Shown: positions 6,232-14,162, numbered from the stretch's first letter. The stretch is DNA of 23,764 nt from Bacillota bacterium (GCA_023416585.1 JAEZHM010000038.1:1-23764); one strand, 5' to 3'. The notes: a model not told the origin generated them from the letters alone. Numbers and translations are program-made.

Positions 6232-8103
6232 CTATTCGGCTTCAGGCAGATACTCCTTCACGCCTTCGGCGTATACATCGTAATCCACCACAAAATTCAG
6301 GCACAGCATCGCGAAGCCGTCCTTTTGGGGTATGGTATCCAGCTGTGCTGTGTAAGAAAAGGCGGTGGCGGAATCAATGGGCGTTGCTGCCAGTTCTTCC
6401 GGCGAGAGCTTCTTCCAATCGCGGTCTGTGGGGAGGAAAGCCAATGCACCTGCTTTGATGGCCGCACCCTTGGCGGTTAACACATAGGTGATGGTAATCT
6501 TCCCATGATCATCCACCGTAACGGTGACGGTTCCTACCACATAGCCGCCTTCTGCGACAATCGGAAATTCGAAGACCTGAGGCTTGGAAAGATCGATAGA
6601 CGTGTACGTAGGCCACTTTTTCGAAACCAGGGGGGCGGCATCCGCCAGGGTTTCGCCCGGAAGTGTGGCGAGGCTGTCGGCGCGGGGTTCGCTCATAGCC
6701 GGCAGATTCCGGGTATCGAGCGTCTTGCCGCAAACATCGCACTGCATGCTTTCCAAACCCTTTTTGTCGGTGGTCTGGCGCAAGGTCACCACCCATTCCC
6801 CAGGCGTATGGCCCTTGGCCGCAAGGATTTTTGCATCCAGTAAGGCGCTGCATACGGTACAGTGTTTTTCCTGCTTCCCTTTATGGGTGCAGGTGGGAGC
6901 GGATACGGTATGCCAATCACCCGGCACATGTCCGGTGGCGGCAATAACTTGATTATCCAGCAAGGCGCTGCATACGGTACAGTGCTTTTCATTCAAGCCA
7001 TTTTCCGTACAGGTGGGGGAGATAGCAACTTGCCAATCCCCCGGCGTGTGGCCGGCCGCGGCGATATTCTGTGATTCCAGTAAAGCGCCGCAGGTTTTAC
7101 AGCGTTTTTCATTCAAGCCATTTTCTATACAGGTGGGAGAGGCAGCAACTTGCCAATCGTCCGGCGTGTGGCCGGTGGCGGCGATAACCTGACTATCCAG
7201 TGAAGCGTTACAGACTGTGCAGCGTTTCTCGTTCAAGCCATTTTCTATACAGGTGGGAGAGGCAGCAACTTGCCAATCGCCCGGCGTGTGGCCGGTAGCT
7301 GCGATAATCTGACTATCCAGCAAAGCGTTACAGGCTGTGCAGTGTTTCTCGTTCAGGCCATCTTCCGTGCAGGTGGGAGAAGTCACTGACTGCCAATCAC
7401 CCGGTGTATGGCCAGTGGCGGGTACAGCTTGCGTTGCCAATACGGCACTGCAATTTACGCAATAGGTGGTCTTCTCACCTTCCAGCAGGCAGGCCGGCAG
7501 CGTTGTGATCATAGGTGTGCCCGGTACATGGGCTATCATGGGGATGGGCTTTTGATCATAAATGTATGGGCAATCAACGCACTTAATGACCAGCTTGCCT
7601 TCTTCCTTGCAGGTTGGTATCTGACCGATGACCCAATCCGTGCCGCGGGTATGCACCTCGAAGGCTGCCGATCCGCCGCCGGCGCTCATGGGCTCGCCAT
7701 ATTCATCAACGAATAGAACATTATACACGTCGTAGAGGTACGTACCGTGAGCGTTGGACGTGAAATGTAGTGTCAAAGTGAGCGAAACATTGCCGCCATC
7801 GGTTGCAGGACCACCCCGAGCATTCAAATAGGAGGGGCTGTTGACCATAAGACTCCATCCGCCTTGAACTGATGCAGATATAAATTCCAGCCCTGGAACC
7901 TCTGCAAGCTGAATACCAATCTCTGAGATGGAACCAGATGCGACACCGACATTGATGGAGACTGTTACTGTATCCCCGGGAGCCACAAGCCTGGCGCTTT
8001 GTCCAACGGATACGGAACACGATGCAGCCTGCGCAGCTTGCGGTGCACAATAAAAGTATAATAAGATCAGAAGGGATATCAGGGCGAAGCATTTTTTTTT
8101 CAT
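6232..8103 (-). CDS. Secreted protein with eight 40-residue CxxC repeats
   Basis: 623 residues. A Sec signal peptide (MKKKCFALISLLILLYFY then AAQAA, cleavage near residue 27) is followed by a beta-rich domain (about 30-155) that resembles cohesin-like beta-sandwiches. Eight tandem units of exactly 40 residues run from about 155 to 475, each with the pattern W...PTC...GL.E..C..C...L....I.A.GH.PG. A C-terminal beta-rich domain (about 480-623), which I do not recognise, completes it. The cysteine trio per unit (C...CxxC) plus His suggests a small metal-binding or disulfide-stabilised module; such repeats occur in surface and secreted proteins of gut Firmicutes. The last unit has lost the first cysteine and the GH. 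AAGGAGG (complement of 8111-8117) lies seven bases from the ATG. The function is unknown; a secreted, possibly spore- or surface-associated role is inference. Confidence 0.85.
   Translation of the reverse strand: MKKKCFALISLLILLYFYCAPQAAQAASCSVSVGQSARLVAPGDTVTVSINVGVASGSISEIGIQLAEVPGLEFISASVQGGWSLMVNSPSYLNARGGPATDGGNVSLTLTLHFTSNAHGTYLYDVYNVLFVDEYGEPMSAGGGSAAFEVHTRGTDWVIGQIPTCKEEGKLVIKCVDCPYIYDQKPIPMIAHVPGTPMITTLPACLLEGEKTTYCVNCSAVLATQAVPATGHTPGDWQSVTSPTCTEDGLNEKHCTACNALLDSQIIAATGHTPGDWQVAASPTCIENGLNEKRCTVCNASLDSQVIAATGHTPDDWQVAASPTCIENGLNEKRCKTCGALLESQNIAAAGHTPGDWQVAISPTCTENGLNEKHCTVCSALLDNQVIAATGHVPGDWHTVSAPTCTHKGKQEKHCTVCSALLDAKILAAKGHTPGEWVVTLRQTTDKKGLESMQCDVCGKTLDTRNLPAMSEPRADSLATLPGETLADAAPLVSKKWPTYTSIDLSKPQVFEFPIVAEGGYVVGTVTVTVDDHGKITITYVLTAKGAAIKAGALAFLPTDRDWKKLSPEELAATPIDSATAFSYTAQLDTIPQKDGFAMLCLNFVVDYDVYAEGVKEYLPEAE
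6670..7640 (-). repeat. Tandem 120-bp coding repeat (8 units)
   Basis: Within the secreted-protein gene the DNA repeats with an exact 120-base period, for example the TGCCAATC(N)CCCGG... segment near 6911, 7031, 7151, 7271 and 7391. Neighbouring central units are closely similar at the nucleotide level, whereas the outer units are diverged. This points to recent expansion or homogenisation in the middle of the array. Confidence 0.85.
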
Positions 8104-8226
8104 GCAAAGACCTCCTTGAAATTCTAGCAGAATAACATGGGGCGGTTTACTTGCTGTATATTGAAGAAATTTGCCGGGAAAAGGAATTCACATCAAAATA
8201 TAGTAAAGGATAAGCTTAATTGATCA

Positions 8227-8266
8227 TACCATGCATGGTAATTAATGTCCATCTATTATGCATAAT
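8227..8266. promoter_or_regulatory. Pair of ATGCAT-centred perfect palindromes
   Basis: TACCATGCATGGTA (8227-8240) and ATTATGCATAAT (8255-8266) are perfect palindromes sharing the ATGCAT core, with centres 27 bp apart. They lie upstream of the minus-strand secreted-protein gene and immediately before the partial sigK copy. They may be operator sites; no regulator is identified. Confidence 0.35.
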
Positions 8267-8271
8267 GGGAT

Positions 8272-8724
8272 GTGGCCTTCGGAACTTTAGGTTTGGGAAC
8301 TGCCGGGGATATGATATGGAAGAGAATGTATAAGCGCGTCAGCATGAGCCGTGTCTGTTGCCTTCAAAAATGCCTGTCCAAACGGGAGCGCATCGTGCTG
8401 GAATTGCATTACGGCATCCTGGACGGCCGCGCCCGCCATCAGCACGAGATTGCAAGGCATTTGAACATTTCCGGGTCATACGTATCCAGGGTGGAAAAGT
8501 ACGCCATACAGATGATAAGTGACTGGCTGCAGAAGGGAGAAGGGGAAGGAACGAGCGATAATATAAGGGAAGTAGAGTTCTTGAAAGTATCTGGTGACAA
8601 AGCAGTCCCAACTCCATGGTTAAGACTAAATATGTTTTACAATTGCTTTTCGGAAATAGCCGCCGTGGTCTTTGCTTTTCTTTCCACTGATTGTACGGAG
8701 GTCTGCTTGAAATATTCCAGATAA
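8272..8724 (+). pseudogene. Degraded partial copy of sigK (3' third, region 4)
   Basis: From about 8295 to 8540 the DNA matches the 3' end of the intact sigK (about 5858-6105). My by-eye count is about 85% identity over 220 bases, with no internal frameshift. The copy corresponds to sigK residues from about 152 onward; region 2 and the pro-sequence are missing. The encoded region 4 has 11 changes in 72 residues, several removing arginines, including the recognition-helix change ISRSYVS to ISGSYVS. The original TAG has been lost, so the frame runs on to 8724, into the 3' end of the convergent rpiR gene. No ribosome binding site is apparent at the nominal start (8272). It is most simply a duplication remnant. 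A small expressed region-4 protein is possible but unlikely. Confidence 0.75.
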
Positions 8725-9494
8725 AGCAGATCCAGCAAAAACAACTGAGACATTTTGGCAGCCATGGAACCTCCCTGCAGGGGGCCCTCGTTGGCACCGC
8801 ACAAAAGCAGCAGGTCGCTCATTTTTCCCAATGGGCTTTTTTGGTGGCGCGTTATTACAATCAGCTTTGCCCCTGTCTCCTTTATAATCCGGGCTACATC
8901 CAATGTATCCTTGGTGGCGCCTGAATAGGAGAAAACAATCGCTACGTCCTTGTCATCCATGAGGGAAGCTTCCATCAGCTGCAGATGCAGATCTGAAGAC
9001 ATATGTACTTTGGGTACAATTCGCATGAACCGGTTTTTGGCTTCCATGGCGGTGACCATGGAACCTCCGACACCCATGAAGTGGATGGTTTTTGCATCGA
9101 TCATCCACTGGACCGCGGTGCGGATACTCTCGGTGCGAACAAGATGATATGTTTCCTCCAGTGCTTGGAGATTGGAGGTATATACTTTCTTAACCACATC
9201 TTCCAGACTGTCCTTAAAATCCACCGCTCCTGTCAACTGCTGGGCTTTTGCTTCCTCCGAGCTGGAAGCCAGGGCTTTTGCAATATGCATTTTAAAATCC
9301 TGATAACCTTTTTGCTCCAGATCGCGGCAAAAGCGGAATACACTGGTTTCTCCTACGCCGCATGCTTCCGCTAGATCGGTAATGGAAAAATACAACGCTT
9401 CTTGGGGATTGGTCAGCACGTAGTCCGCCACTTTTTTTTCCGCCTTGGTCAAAAAAGAATACTGTCCCCTGATGGTTTGGAAAATATCACTCAT
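8637..9494 (-). CDS. RpiR-family transcriptional regulator (HTH + SIS)
   Basis: 285 residues from the ATG at 9494. The N-terminal RpiR helix-turn-helix domain is at about residues 1-75 (LTKAEKKVADYVL, FSITDLAEACGVGETSVFRFCRDL). The SIS sugar-phosphate isomerase-like domain follows at about 125-260 (HFMGVGGSM, VFSYSGATKDTLDVA). RpiR regulators sense phosphosugars through SIS, and several control sialic acid, ManNAc or MurNAc catabolism. The 9494 start is preferred because GAAAGGA (complement of 9503-9509) lies eight bases upstream. An ATG at 9521 overlaps the ROK stop in an ATGA arrangement but has no Shine-Dalgarno sequence. It is co-transcribed behind the ROK kinase and diverges from the transporter operon, which it probably represses with an amino-sugar phosphate as effector. 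Confidence 0.9.
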   Translation of the reverse strand: MSDIFQTIRGQYSFLTKAEKKVADYVLTNPQEALYFSITDLAEACGVGETSVFRFCRDLEQKGYQDFKMHIAKALASSSEEAKAQQLTGAVDFKDSLEDVVKKVYTSNLQALEETYHLVRTESIRTAVQWMIDAKTIHFMGVGGSMVTAMEAKNRFMRIVPKVHMSSDLHLQLMEASLMDDKDVAIVFSYSGATKDTLDVARIIKETGAKLIVITRHQKSPLGKMSDLLLLCGANEGPLQGGSMAAKMSQLFLLDLLYLEYFKQTSVQSVERKAKTTAAISEKQL

Positions 9495-9517
9495 AGCAGC
9501 GTTCCTTTCATGCTTGT

Positions 9518-10414
9518 TCATAATGGCATCGCATTTTCACACATGGTTTTGGCCAATGTCATAGCGCCATACAGGCCTGCCCTATTTCCTAATGCGGCTT
9601 TTCGGAGCAATGGCTCCGGATTGAACGCAAAGGACGAGAAGATCTTTTGCAGCCCGGGCAGAAGTGCCGGCTGCTCAAAAATACCGCCTCCCAAAATCAG
9701 GCACTTTGTATGACATATCTCCTGAATCTTTGCAAGGCCAAGAGCAACCTGATCAAGCCATTGGGCTATTACCCCCTGTATCGCTTGACTTCCCGCCGCC
9801 AGTTTGAAGAGCGTTCGGCCGTCCGTTACTTTGCCGTCCACCGATTGGGCGGCGCGTATAAGGGAAGCGGCAGAGCCGTACTGCTCATAGCAGCCCAGGC
9901 GCCCACAGGCGCAAGGCCTGCCTCCTGGATAAAGGCATATATGCCCAAGTTCTCCGGTTCCATTTTCAAAGGGGCCGCGGTTTATTTGGCTGTTTTCAAT
10001 CACCCCGCTGCCGATACCCGTGCCAAAGGTCAGGCAGATAAAATCTGTCTGGTTCCGACCGGCCCCGTAAGCACCCTCCCCTATGGCAGCGGCGATTCCA
10101 TCGTTTTCAACTGTGACAGGCACCTTGTAGCGCGCCTCCAGAAGCGACTTTACCGGTGTTCCCGTATAGCCGGGTATATTTTGGTTGGCATATGTGATCA
10201 AACCTCGCAGGCTGTCTACCTGACCGGCAGTACTGACGCCGATAGCCTGATAACCGGTATAGGCTTGTATGGTTTGATAAACGGCCTCCATTAGCGCGCT
10301 GGAACCCAAATGTCCATTGGAAGGGGTTTCCCCGCTCTCTATCAGAATGCCATCCGATGTAAACAGGCCGGACTTGACAGCCGTGCCCCCGATGTCCAAT
10401 GCTAAATAGCTCAT
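9518..10414 (-). CDS. ROK-family sugar kinase, probable N-acetylmannosamine kinase
   Basis: 298 residues. The phosphate-binding loop is DIGGTAVKSGLF (7-18), the catalytic Asp is D105 in VENDGIAAA, and the second glycine loop is GTGIGSG (131-137). The ROK zinc site is complete: GELGH (H158) followed by CACGRLGCYEQ (C168, C170, C175). The E-x-G-H motif is typical of ROK kinases acting on glucose and N-acetyl-hexosamines. Because nanE ends the divergent operon, the best guess is a NanK-type kinase making ManNAc-6-phosphate, but ROK specificity cannot be read from sequence alone. It is the first gene of the leftward operon, and rpiR follows with near-overlap. The ATG at 10414 has AAAAGG just upstream. 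Confidence 0.88.
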   Translation of the reverse strand: MSYLALDIGGTAVKSGLFTSDGILIESGETPSNGHLGSSALMEAVYQTIQAYTGYQAIGVSTAGQVDSLRGLITYANQNIPGYTGTPVKSLLEARYKVPVTVENDGIAAAIGEGAYGAGRNQTDFICLTFGTGIGSGVIENSQINRGPFENGTGELGHICLYPGGRPCACGRLGCYEQYGSAASLIRAAQSVDGKVTDGRTLFKLAAGSQAIQGVIAQWLDQVALGLAKIQEICHTKCLILGGGIFEQPALLPGLQKIFSSFAFNPEPLLRKAALGNRAGLYGAMTLAKTMCENAMPL

Positions 10415-10503
10415 TACCTTTTCCCTGCCTTGCTTTGTTCCGCAACAGTTTCATATCTGTACCGGTATGAGATGAAAAAGGGAGCGGCCTATTTTCTCTG
10501 CTT

Positions 10504-10532
10504 ATTATACATGTTTCTTTTATGGATAGCAA
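10504..10532 (-). promoter_or_regulatory. Sigma-A promoter for the ROK-rpiR operon
   Basis: On the minus strand, TTGCTA (complement of 10527-10532) and TATAAT (complement of 10504-10509) are separated by 17 bp. The -10 is perfect and the -35 matches four of six bases. The predicted start is near 10497, giving a leader of about 80 bases. Confidence 0.6.
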
Positions 10533-10533
10533 T

Positions 10534-10549
10534 AAAAGAAATTTCTTTT
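10534..10549. promoter_or_regulatory. 16-bp palindrome, candidate RpiR operator
   Basis: AAAAGAAATTTCTTTT is a perfect palindrome abutting the -35 of the leftward promoter and about 95 bp upstream of the rightward -35. A related imperfect copy (TTTCTTGAGAAA) follows at about 10546-10557. The position in the divergent control region suggests an operator for the neighbouring RpiR protein. AT-rich sequence raises the odds of chance palindromes, so this is tentative. Confidence 0.4.
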
Positions 10550-10640
10550 CTTGAGAAAGCATATATTCATTATGCATATTTTTACAAGCGTGACATTACA
10601 TATTTTGTGCAAATAAAAAAGAAATATCTTCCCAAAACTA

Positions 10641-10669
10641 TTGACAAAAAAGAAAAGCGCATCTAAAAT
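10641..10669 (+). promoter_or_regulatory. Consensus sigma-A promoter of the transporter operon
   Basis: TTGACA (10641-10646), a 17-bp spacer and TAAAAT (10664-10669) predict a start near 10676. The rest of the 325-base divergent gap (10415-10739) holds the leftward promoter, palindromes and AT-rich sequence, with no supported gene. Confidence 0.85.
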
Positions 10670-10739
10670 GTGGACATGGCCTAAAAATAAACAGCCAAGA
10701 GATGTGAAATGATGTATGCAAAAAGCCAAGGCAGGAACA

Positions 10740-11645
10740 ATGAGCCATTATCTTAAAAGGATGATCCAGAACAGATATGTGTATGTGTTTGTGATTCTTT
10801 CTCTGGCATGGTATCTTTTGTTTTGTTATGGGCCAATGTATGGATTGTCCCTGGCATTCAAGGACTATAATGCCAGACTGGGGATTACGGGGAGCCCTTT
10901 TGTGGGGTTAAAGCACTACCGGTATCTATTCGGGGAAGGTGAATTTTGGACTGCCCTTGGCAATACCATTGCCATTAGTGCGGGGCGCATCCTCTTTGAA
11001 TTCCCTGTTCCAATTCTTTTGGCATTATTGCTTAATGAAATCCGAAATGCGCGCTACCGGAAGGTTCTTCAAACCGCGTACACCTTTCCGCATTTTCTAT
11101 CTTGGGTGGTAGTGGCCAGTGTGGCTGTAAATATACTGGGCAACGACGGGCTGATCAATACCACCTTATCCCATATGGGCTTAAAATCCCATAGCTTTCT
11201 TGCGGATAAGGGAGCGTTCCGTGCGATTCTGTTCATATCGGATATTTGGAAGGAATCCGGATGGACGGCTATCATTTTTCTTGCGGCAATTACTGCCGTT
11301 CCGCCTGAACTGTATGAGGCGGCCATTATCGATGGAGCAAACAGGGTTCAAAAGGCCCTGCATGTTACACTGCCCTGTATTCGTTCTACCATTGTGGTAA
11401 TGCTGCTCCTGTCGATCGGAGGCATGATGAATGCGGGGTTTGATCAGATTTTCAATATGTATAATCCAACCGTGCAGAAGGTATCTGATATCATCGATAC
11501 CTATATTTACCGAGTTACATTCCAAACCTCCGGGGATTTTGGGTTCAGTACAGCGGTGGGCCTGTTTAAATCACTGATCAACTTTGTGCTCCTGTTTGGC
11601 TTTGACCGCATGGCTAAGCGGCTTGGCGAAGCTGGATTGTTCTAG
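10740..11645 (+). CDS. LplB-type carbohydrate ABC transporter permease 1
   Basis: 301 residues from the ATG at 10740. The family opening is present (NRYVYVFV...YGPMYGLSLAFKDYN), followed by about six membrane segments and the BPD_transp_1 domain. The cytoplasmic EAA loop reads YEAAIIDGANRVQKALHVTLP, which contacts the ATPase. This is the first membrane subunit of a CUT1-type importer of the LplB/YtcP group, whose members usually import oligosaccharides and complex sugars. No ATPase is encoded here, so it probably uses a shared MsmK-type ATPase elsewhere. The start at 10740 has AAGG and AGGA upstream; an ATG at 10716 would add eight residues but lacks a good ribosome binding site. First gene downstream of the 10641 promoter. 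Confidence 0.9.
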   Translation: MSHYLKRMIQNRYVYVFVILSLAWYLLFCYGPMYGLSLAFKDYNARLGITGSPFVGLKHYRYLFGEGEFWTALGNTIAISAGRILFEFPVPILLALLLNEIRNARYRKVLQTAYTFPHFLSWVVVASVAVNILGNDGLINTTLSHMGLKSHSFLADKGAFRAILFISDIWKESGWTAIIFLAAITAVPPELYEAAIIDGANRVQKALHVTLPCIRSTIVVMLLLSIGGMMNAGFDQIFNMYNPTVQKVSDIIDTYIYRVTFQTSGDFGFSTAVGLFKSLINFVLLFGFDRMAKRLGEAGLF

Positions 11646-11660
11646 GGGAGGGTTGTTTGC

Positions 11661-12545
11661 ATGAAACGTATGCTTTCACAAAAAAAACGCGATATTTCTA
11701 CTGTCATTATTGCGGTGCTCATGGGAATATGGGGCCTGATAATTATTTATCCATATTATAACGCCCTTGTTGCCTCTATTGCATCCCAGAAGGAATATAT
11801 GCTAAATCCGCTCATGCTTTTCCCTAAAACCTTGACACTGGATGCATACCGGTTTTTGATCAAGGGTACCAACTTGATGATTGGCTACCGAAATACATTT
11901 TTGCTGCTGTTCATCGGCTTGCCTATGAGCATGCTTCTAACAATCAGCACGGCCTATGTGATGGCCAAACGCGACTATCCGGGCAAAAAGCTGATCAATT
12001 TTTTGATTCTGGTCACCATGTACTTTGGCGGCGGGTTGATCCCCTTGTACATTCTTATGAAGGAACTGCGTTTGACTAACAGCCTGCTGGGTATTGCCCT
12101 GCTAGGAGCAGGGAACACCTTTTATGCGATTTTAATTCGAAATTACATCATGGCTCTTCCTGAAGAACTGGAGGAATCGGCAAAAATTGACGGCGCCAAT
12201 GAAATTACGGCTTTCTTCCGCATATTGCTGCCGCTGACCGCTCCCATACTGGCTACCGTCCTTTTGTTTTTCGCTGTAGACAAATGGAATGAATGGTTCA
12301 ATGTGATGATTTTTGTAAGAGATAGTTCCAAATGGACATTACAGGTTATCTTGCGGGATATCGTGTTCTCCTCGACGGCTTCCACATCCAATGCTTCCGC
12401 CATGGTGTCGGTGGAAAAAACTTATTATGCCCAAGGTTTGAAAATGGCTGCTATCATGCTGACCATGGCGCCGGTCATGCTGTTTTATCCATTTGTGCAG
12501 AGGTATTTCGTCAAGGGAATACTGGTTGGCGCCGTCAAGGGTTAA
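11661..12545 (+). CDS. YtcP-type carbohydrate ABC transporter permease 2
   Basis: 294 residues, the second membrane subunit of the CUT1-type importer. It has an N-terminal membrane segment (VIIAVLMGIWGLIIIYPYYNALVASI), about six transmembrane helices and the EAA loop LEESAKIDGANEITAFFRILLP. The C-terminal YPFVQRYFVKGILVGAVKG is a hallmark of this subfamily. GGGGAGGG lies upstream of the ATG, only 15 bases after the first permease gene, so the two are co-transcribed and presumably form the heterodimeric pore. Confidence 0.92.
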   Translation: MKRMLSQKKRDISTVIIAVLMGIWGLIIIYPYYNALVASIASQKEYMLNPLMLFPKTLTLDAYRFLIKGTNLMIGYRNTFLLLFIGLPMSMLLTISTAYVMAKRDYPGKKLINFLILVTMYFGGGLIPLYILMKELRLTNSLLGIALLGAGNTFYAILIRNYIMALPEELEESAKIDGANEITAFFRILLPLTAPILATVLLFFAVDKWNEWFNVMIFVRDSSKWTLQVILRDIVFSSTASTSNASAMVSVEKTYYAQGLKMAAIMLTMAPVMLFYPFVQRYFVKGILVGAVKG

Positions 12546-12549
12546 TTAC

Positions 12550-12568
12550 ATACAGGGACGACCTGTAT
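12550..12568 (+). other. Stem-loop between permease 2 and the binding-protein gene
   Basis: ATACAGG (12550-12556) pairs perfectly with CCTGTAT (12562-12568) around a 5-base loop, in the 45-base gap. No U-tract follows, so termination is unlikely. It could mark a processing or protection site for the binding-protein mRNA. Confidence 0.45.
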
Positions 12569-12590
12569 AGTATAAAGAGGAGGAATCCAC

Positions 12591-14162
12591 ATGTCCACAA
12601 AGAGATTGGTATCCATGCTGCTTTGCCTGCTGATGGTATGCACGTCTACAGTGTACGCATCAGCGGCTCAGGAGCGCCCAGCCGACAGGATCAAATTTTC
12701 TGCTACTTCCATCAATCTGCCTGCCAATGTAAGCTTCATGGATGATCCTATTTACAAAAAGTTTGATGAGATGTTCAACTTTGAGTACGATCTGATCAGT
12801 ATCACTTGGGAAACCTGGGCCGAGCGGGACAGAGTATGGATCAATTCCGGCGATATGCCAGACATGCTCTTCTGGGACTTCAATCTCAAGGATTACAACT
12901 CCTACAAGGATCAGGGGCTGATTAAGGCTCTGCCTGCCGATTACAAGGAAAAATATCCGAACCTGGCCGCAGCCATGGAAAAAACGGGTGTTGCCGGCTA
13001 CTTGCAGGAAAATGATCCCAACAAATTGTTATATATGATCCCCAATATTATTTACCTGCAACCACCTACGGAAACTACAGACCTGATCATCTCTCCCAAT
13101 GTCATCTATTACCGCAAGGACTGGGCGAAAAAAGTGGGCATTGAGGTTGGGGATACTTTGACCATCGATCAACTGGTGGAACTGGGCAAGGCCTTTATCG
13201 AAAAGGACCCCGAAGGCAATGGCGGCGGGAAAACCATTGGCTTCACCGCCACGCCCAACAATGTCAACTCTATCGTTCAGACTTACAATAGTTTTTTCAA
13301 TACGTTCCATAAAGACGCTGACGGCAAGTATGTATGGGGCGGGTTCGAAGACAGTACCCTGGAAGGTGTCAAGCGCCTACGGGAGGTTTTCGAGACGGGC
13401 GTAATCGATCCGGAATACTTTACTTTTAAAGCGAAAGAGCATTACGAAAAGTTTGATACCGGTATCGCCGGCATGTTCATCGACGGAGCTTCCGCTGCCA
13501 ATGTGAATGAGCGGATGGTGTCCTTTGCCGCCAATAATCCCGATAAGAATCCGTCGGAATGCATAGGCCTGGCAACCCTGGTAGGCCCGGACGGCAAATT
13601 CCATGGCCAGCAGAACATATTGAACTATTGGGCCGCGCTCCTGTTCAACCCGAATCTGGATGACAAGACCTTTGACCGCATCCTGTCCATTCTGGATTAC
13701 GTTACAACTCCTGAAGGCCAGCGGTTGATCAATGCGGGCGTAGAAGGCGTTGACTACAAAATGGAGAACGGAGATATGGTTATTACCCGTGAGAAGGACA
13801 GCAATGGAGCTTATGTCTACATGGGTGACAAATATCCCTCTTACAACTTCTTCTTCACCAAAGCGGTGCTCCCGGATGACTGGTCTTCCCGTGATCCCTC
13901 GTTGCCCGCGGCAGCCCGGGAAAACGCTGTGAACATGTTCAGAGTCAAGGAAAAAATCACAGATCTGATTGAGCCGGATTATGACTTCCTCTTCTTCACC
14001 GGGGAGAAGAAGCTGCGCTTCAGTTTGCTGATCGATAATCTCATCACGGATATGGTTATCTCCAATGAACCTGTGCAAACGGTATGGGAAAATCATCTGA
14101 AGGATAATGAAGCTGCCGTATCCGGCGTTACGGACGAATTGAATGCCGCTCTTGCCAAATAA
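12591..14162 (+). CDS. Extracellular solute-binding protein (family 1, LipO/YtcQ-like)
   Basis: 523 residues. An N-terminal secretion signal (KRLVSMLLCLLMVCTSTVYASAA) precedes a large bilobal binding protein of the length usual for LplA/YtcQ-type partners of LplB/YtcP permeases. Family-like features include the GDMPDMLFWD segment near residue 85 and TPEGQRLINAGVEGVDY near 375. Gram-positive binding proteins are normally lipoproteins; here the only candidate cysteines (LLC, MVC) do not form a canonical L-[AST]-[GA]-C lipobox, while YASAA looks like a type I signal peptidase site. AGGAGG lies just upstream of the ATG. The ligand is unknown; the locus suggests an amino-sugar compound. It is flanked by stem-loops on both sides. 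Confidence 0.9.
   Translation: MSTKRLVSMLLCLLMVCTSTVYASAAQERPADRIKFSATSINLPANVSFMDDPIYKKFDEMFNFEYDLISITWETWAERDRVWINSGDMPDMLFWDFNLKDYNSYKDQGLIKALPADYKEKYPNLAAAMEKTGVAGYLQENDPNKLLYMIPNIIYLQPPTETTDLIISPNVIYYRKDWAKKVGIEVGDTLTIDQLVELGKAFIEKDPEGNGGGKTIGFTATPNNVNSIVQTYNSFFNTFHKDADGKYVWGGFEDSTLEGVKRLREVFETGVIDPEYFTFKAKEHYEKFDTGIAGMFIDGASAANVNERMVSFAANNPDKNPSECIGLATLVGPDGKFHGQQNILNYWAALLFNPNLDDKTFDRILSILDYVTTPEGQRLINAGVEGVDYKMENGDMVITREKDSNGAYVYMGDKYPSYNFFFTKAVLPDDWSSRDPSLPAAARENAVNMFRVKEKITDLIEPDYDFLFFTGEKKLRFSLLIDNLITDMVISNEPVQTVWENHLKDNEAAVSGVTDELNAALAK

Noticed and set aside
9647..10294. 215-codon plus-strand frame opposite the ROK kinase
   Set aside because: Antisense shadow of a gene with complete ROK motifs; no supporting start signals.
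10588..10603. Possible catabolite-responsive (cre) site around ACAAGCGTGACA in the divergent region
   Set aside because: Too many mismatches to the cre consensus when aligned on the central CG.
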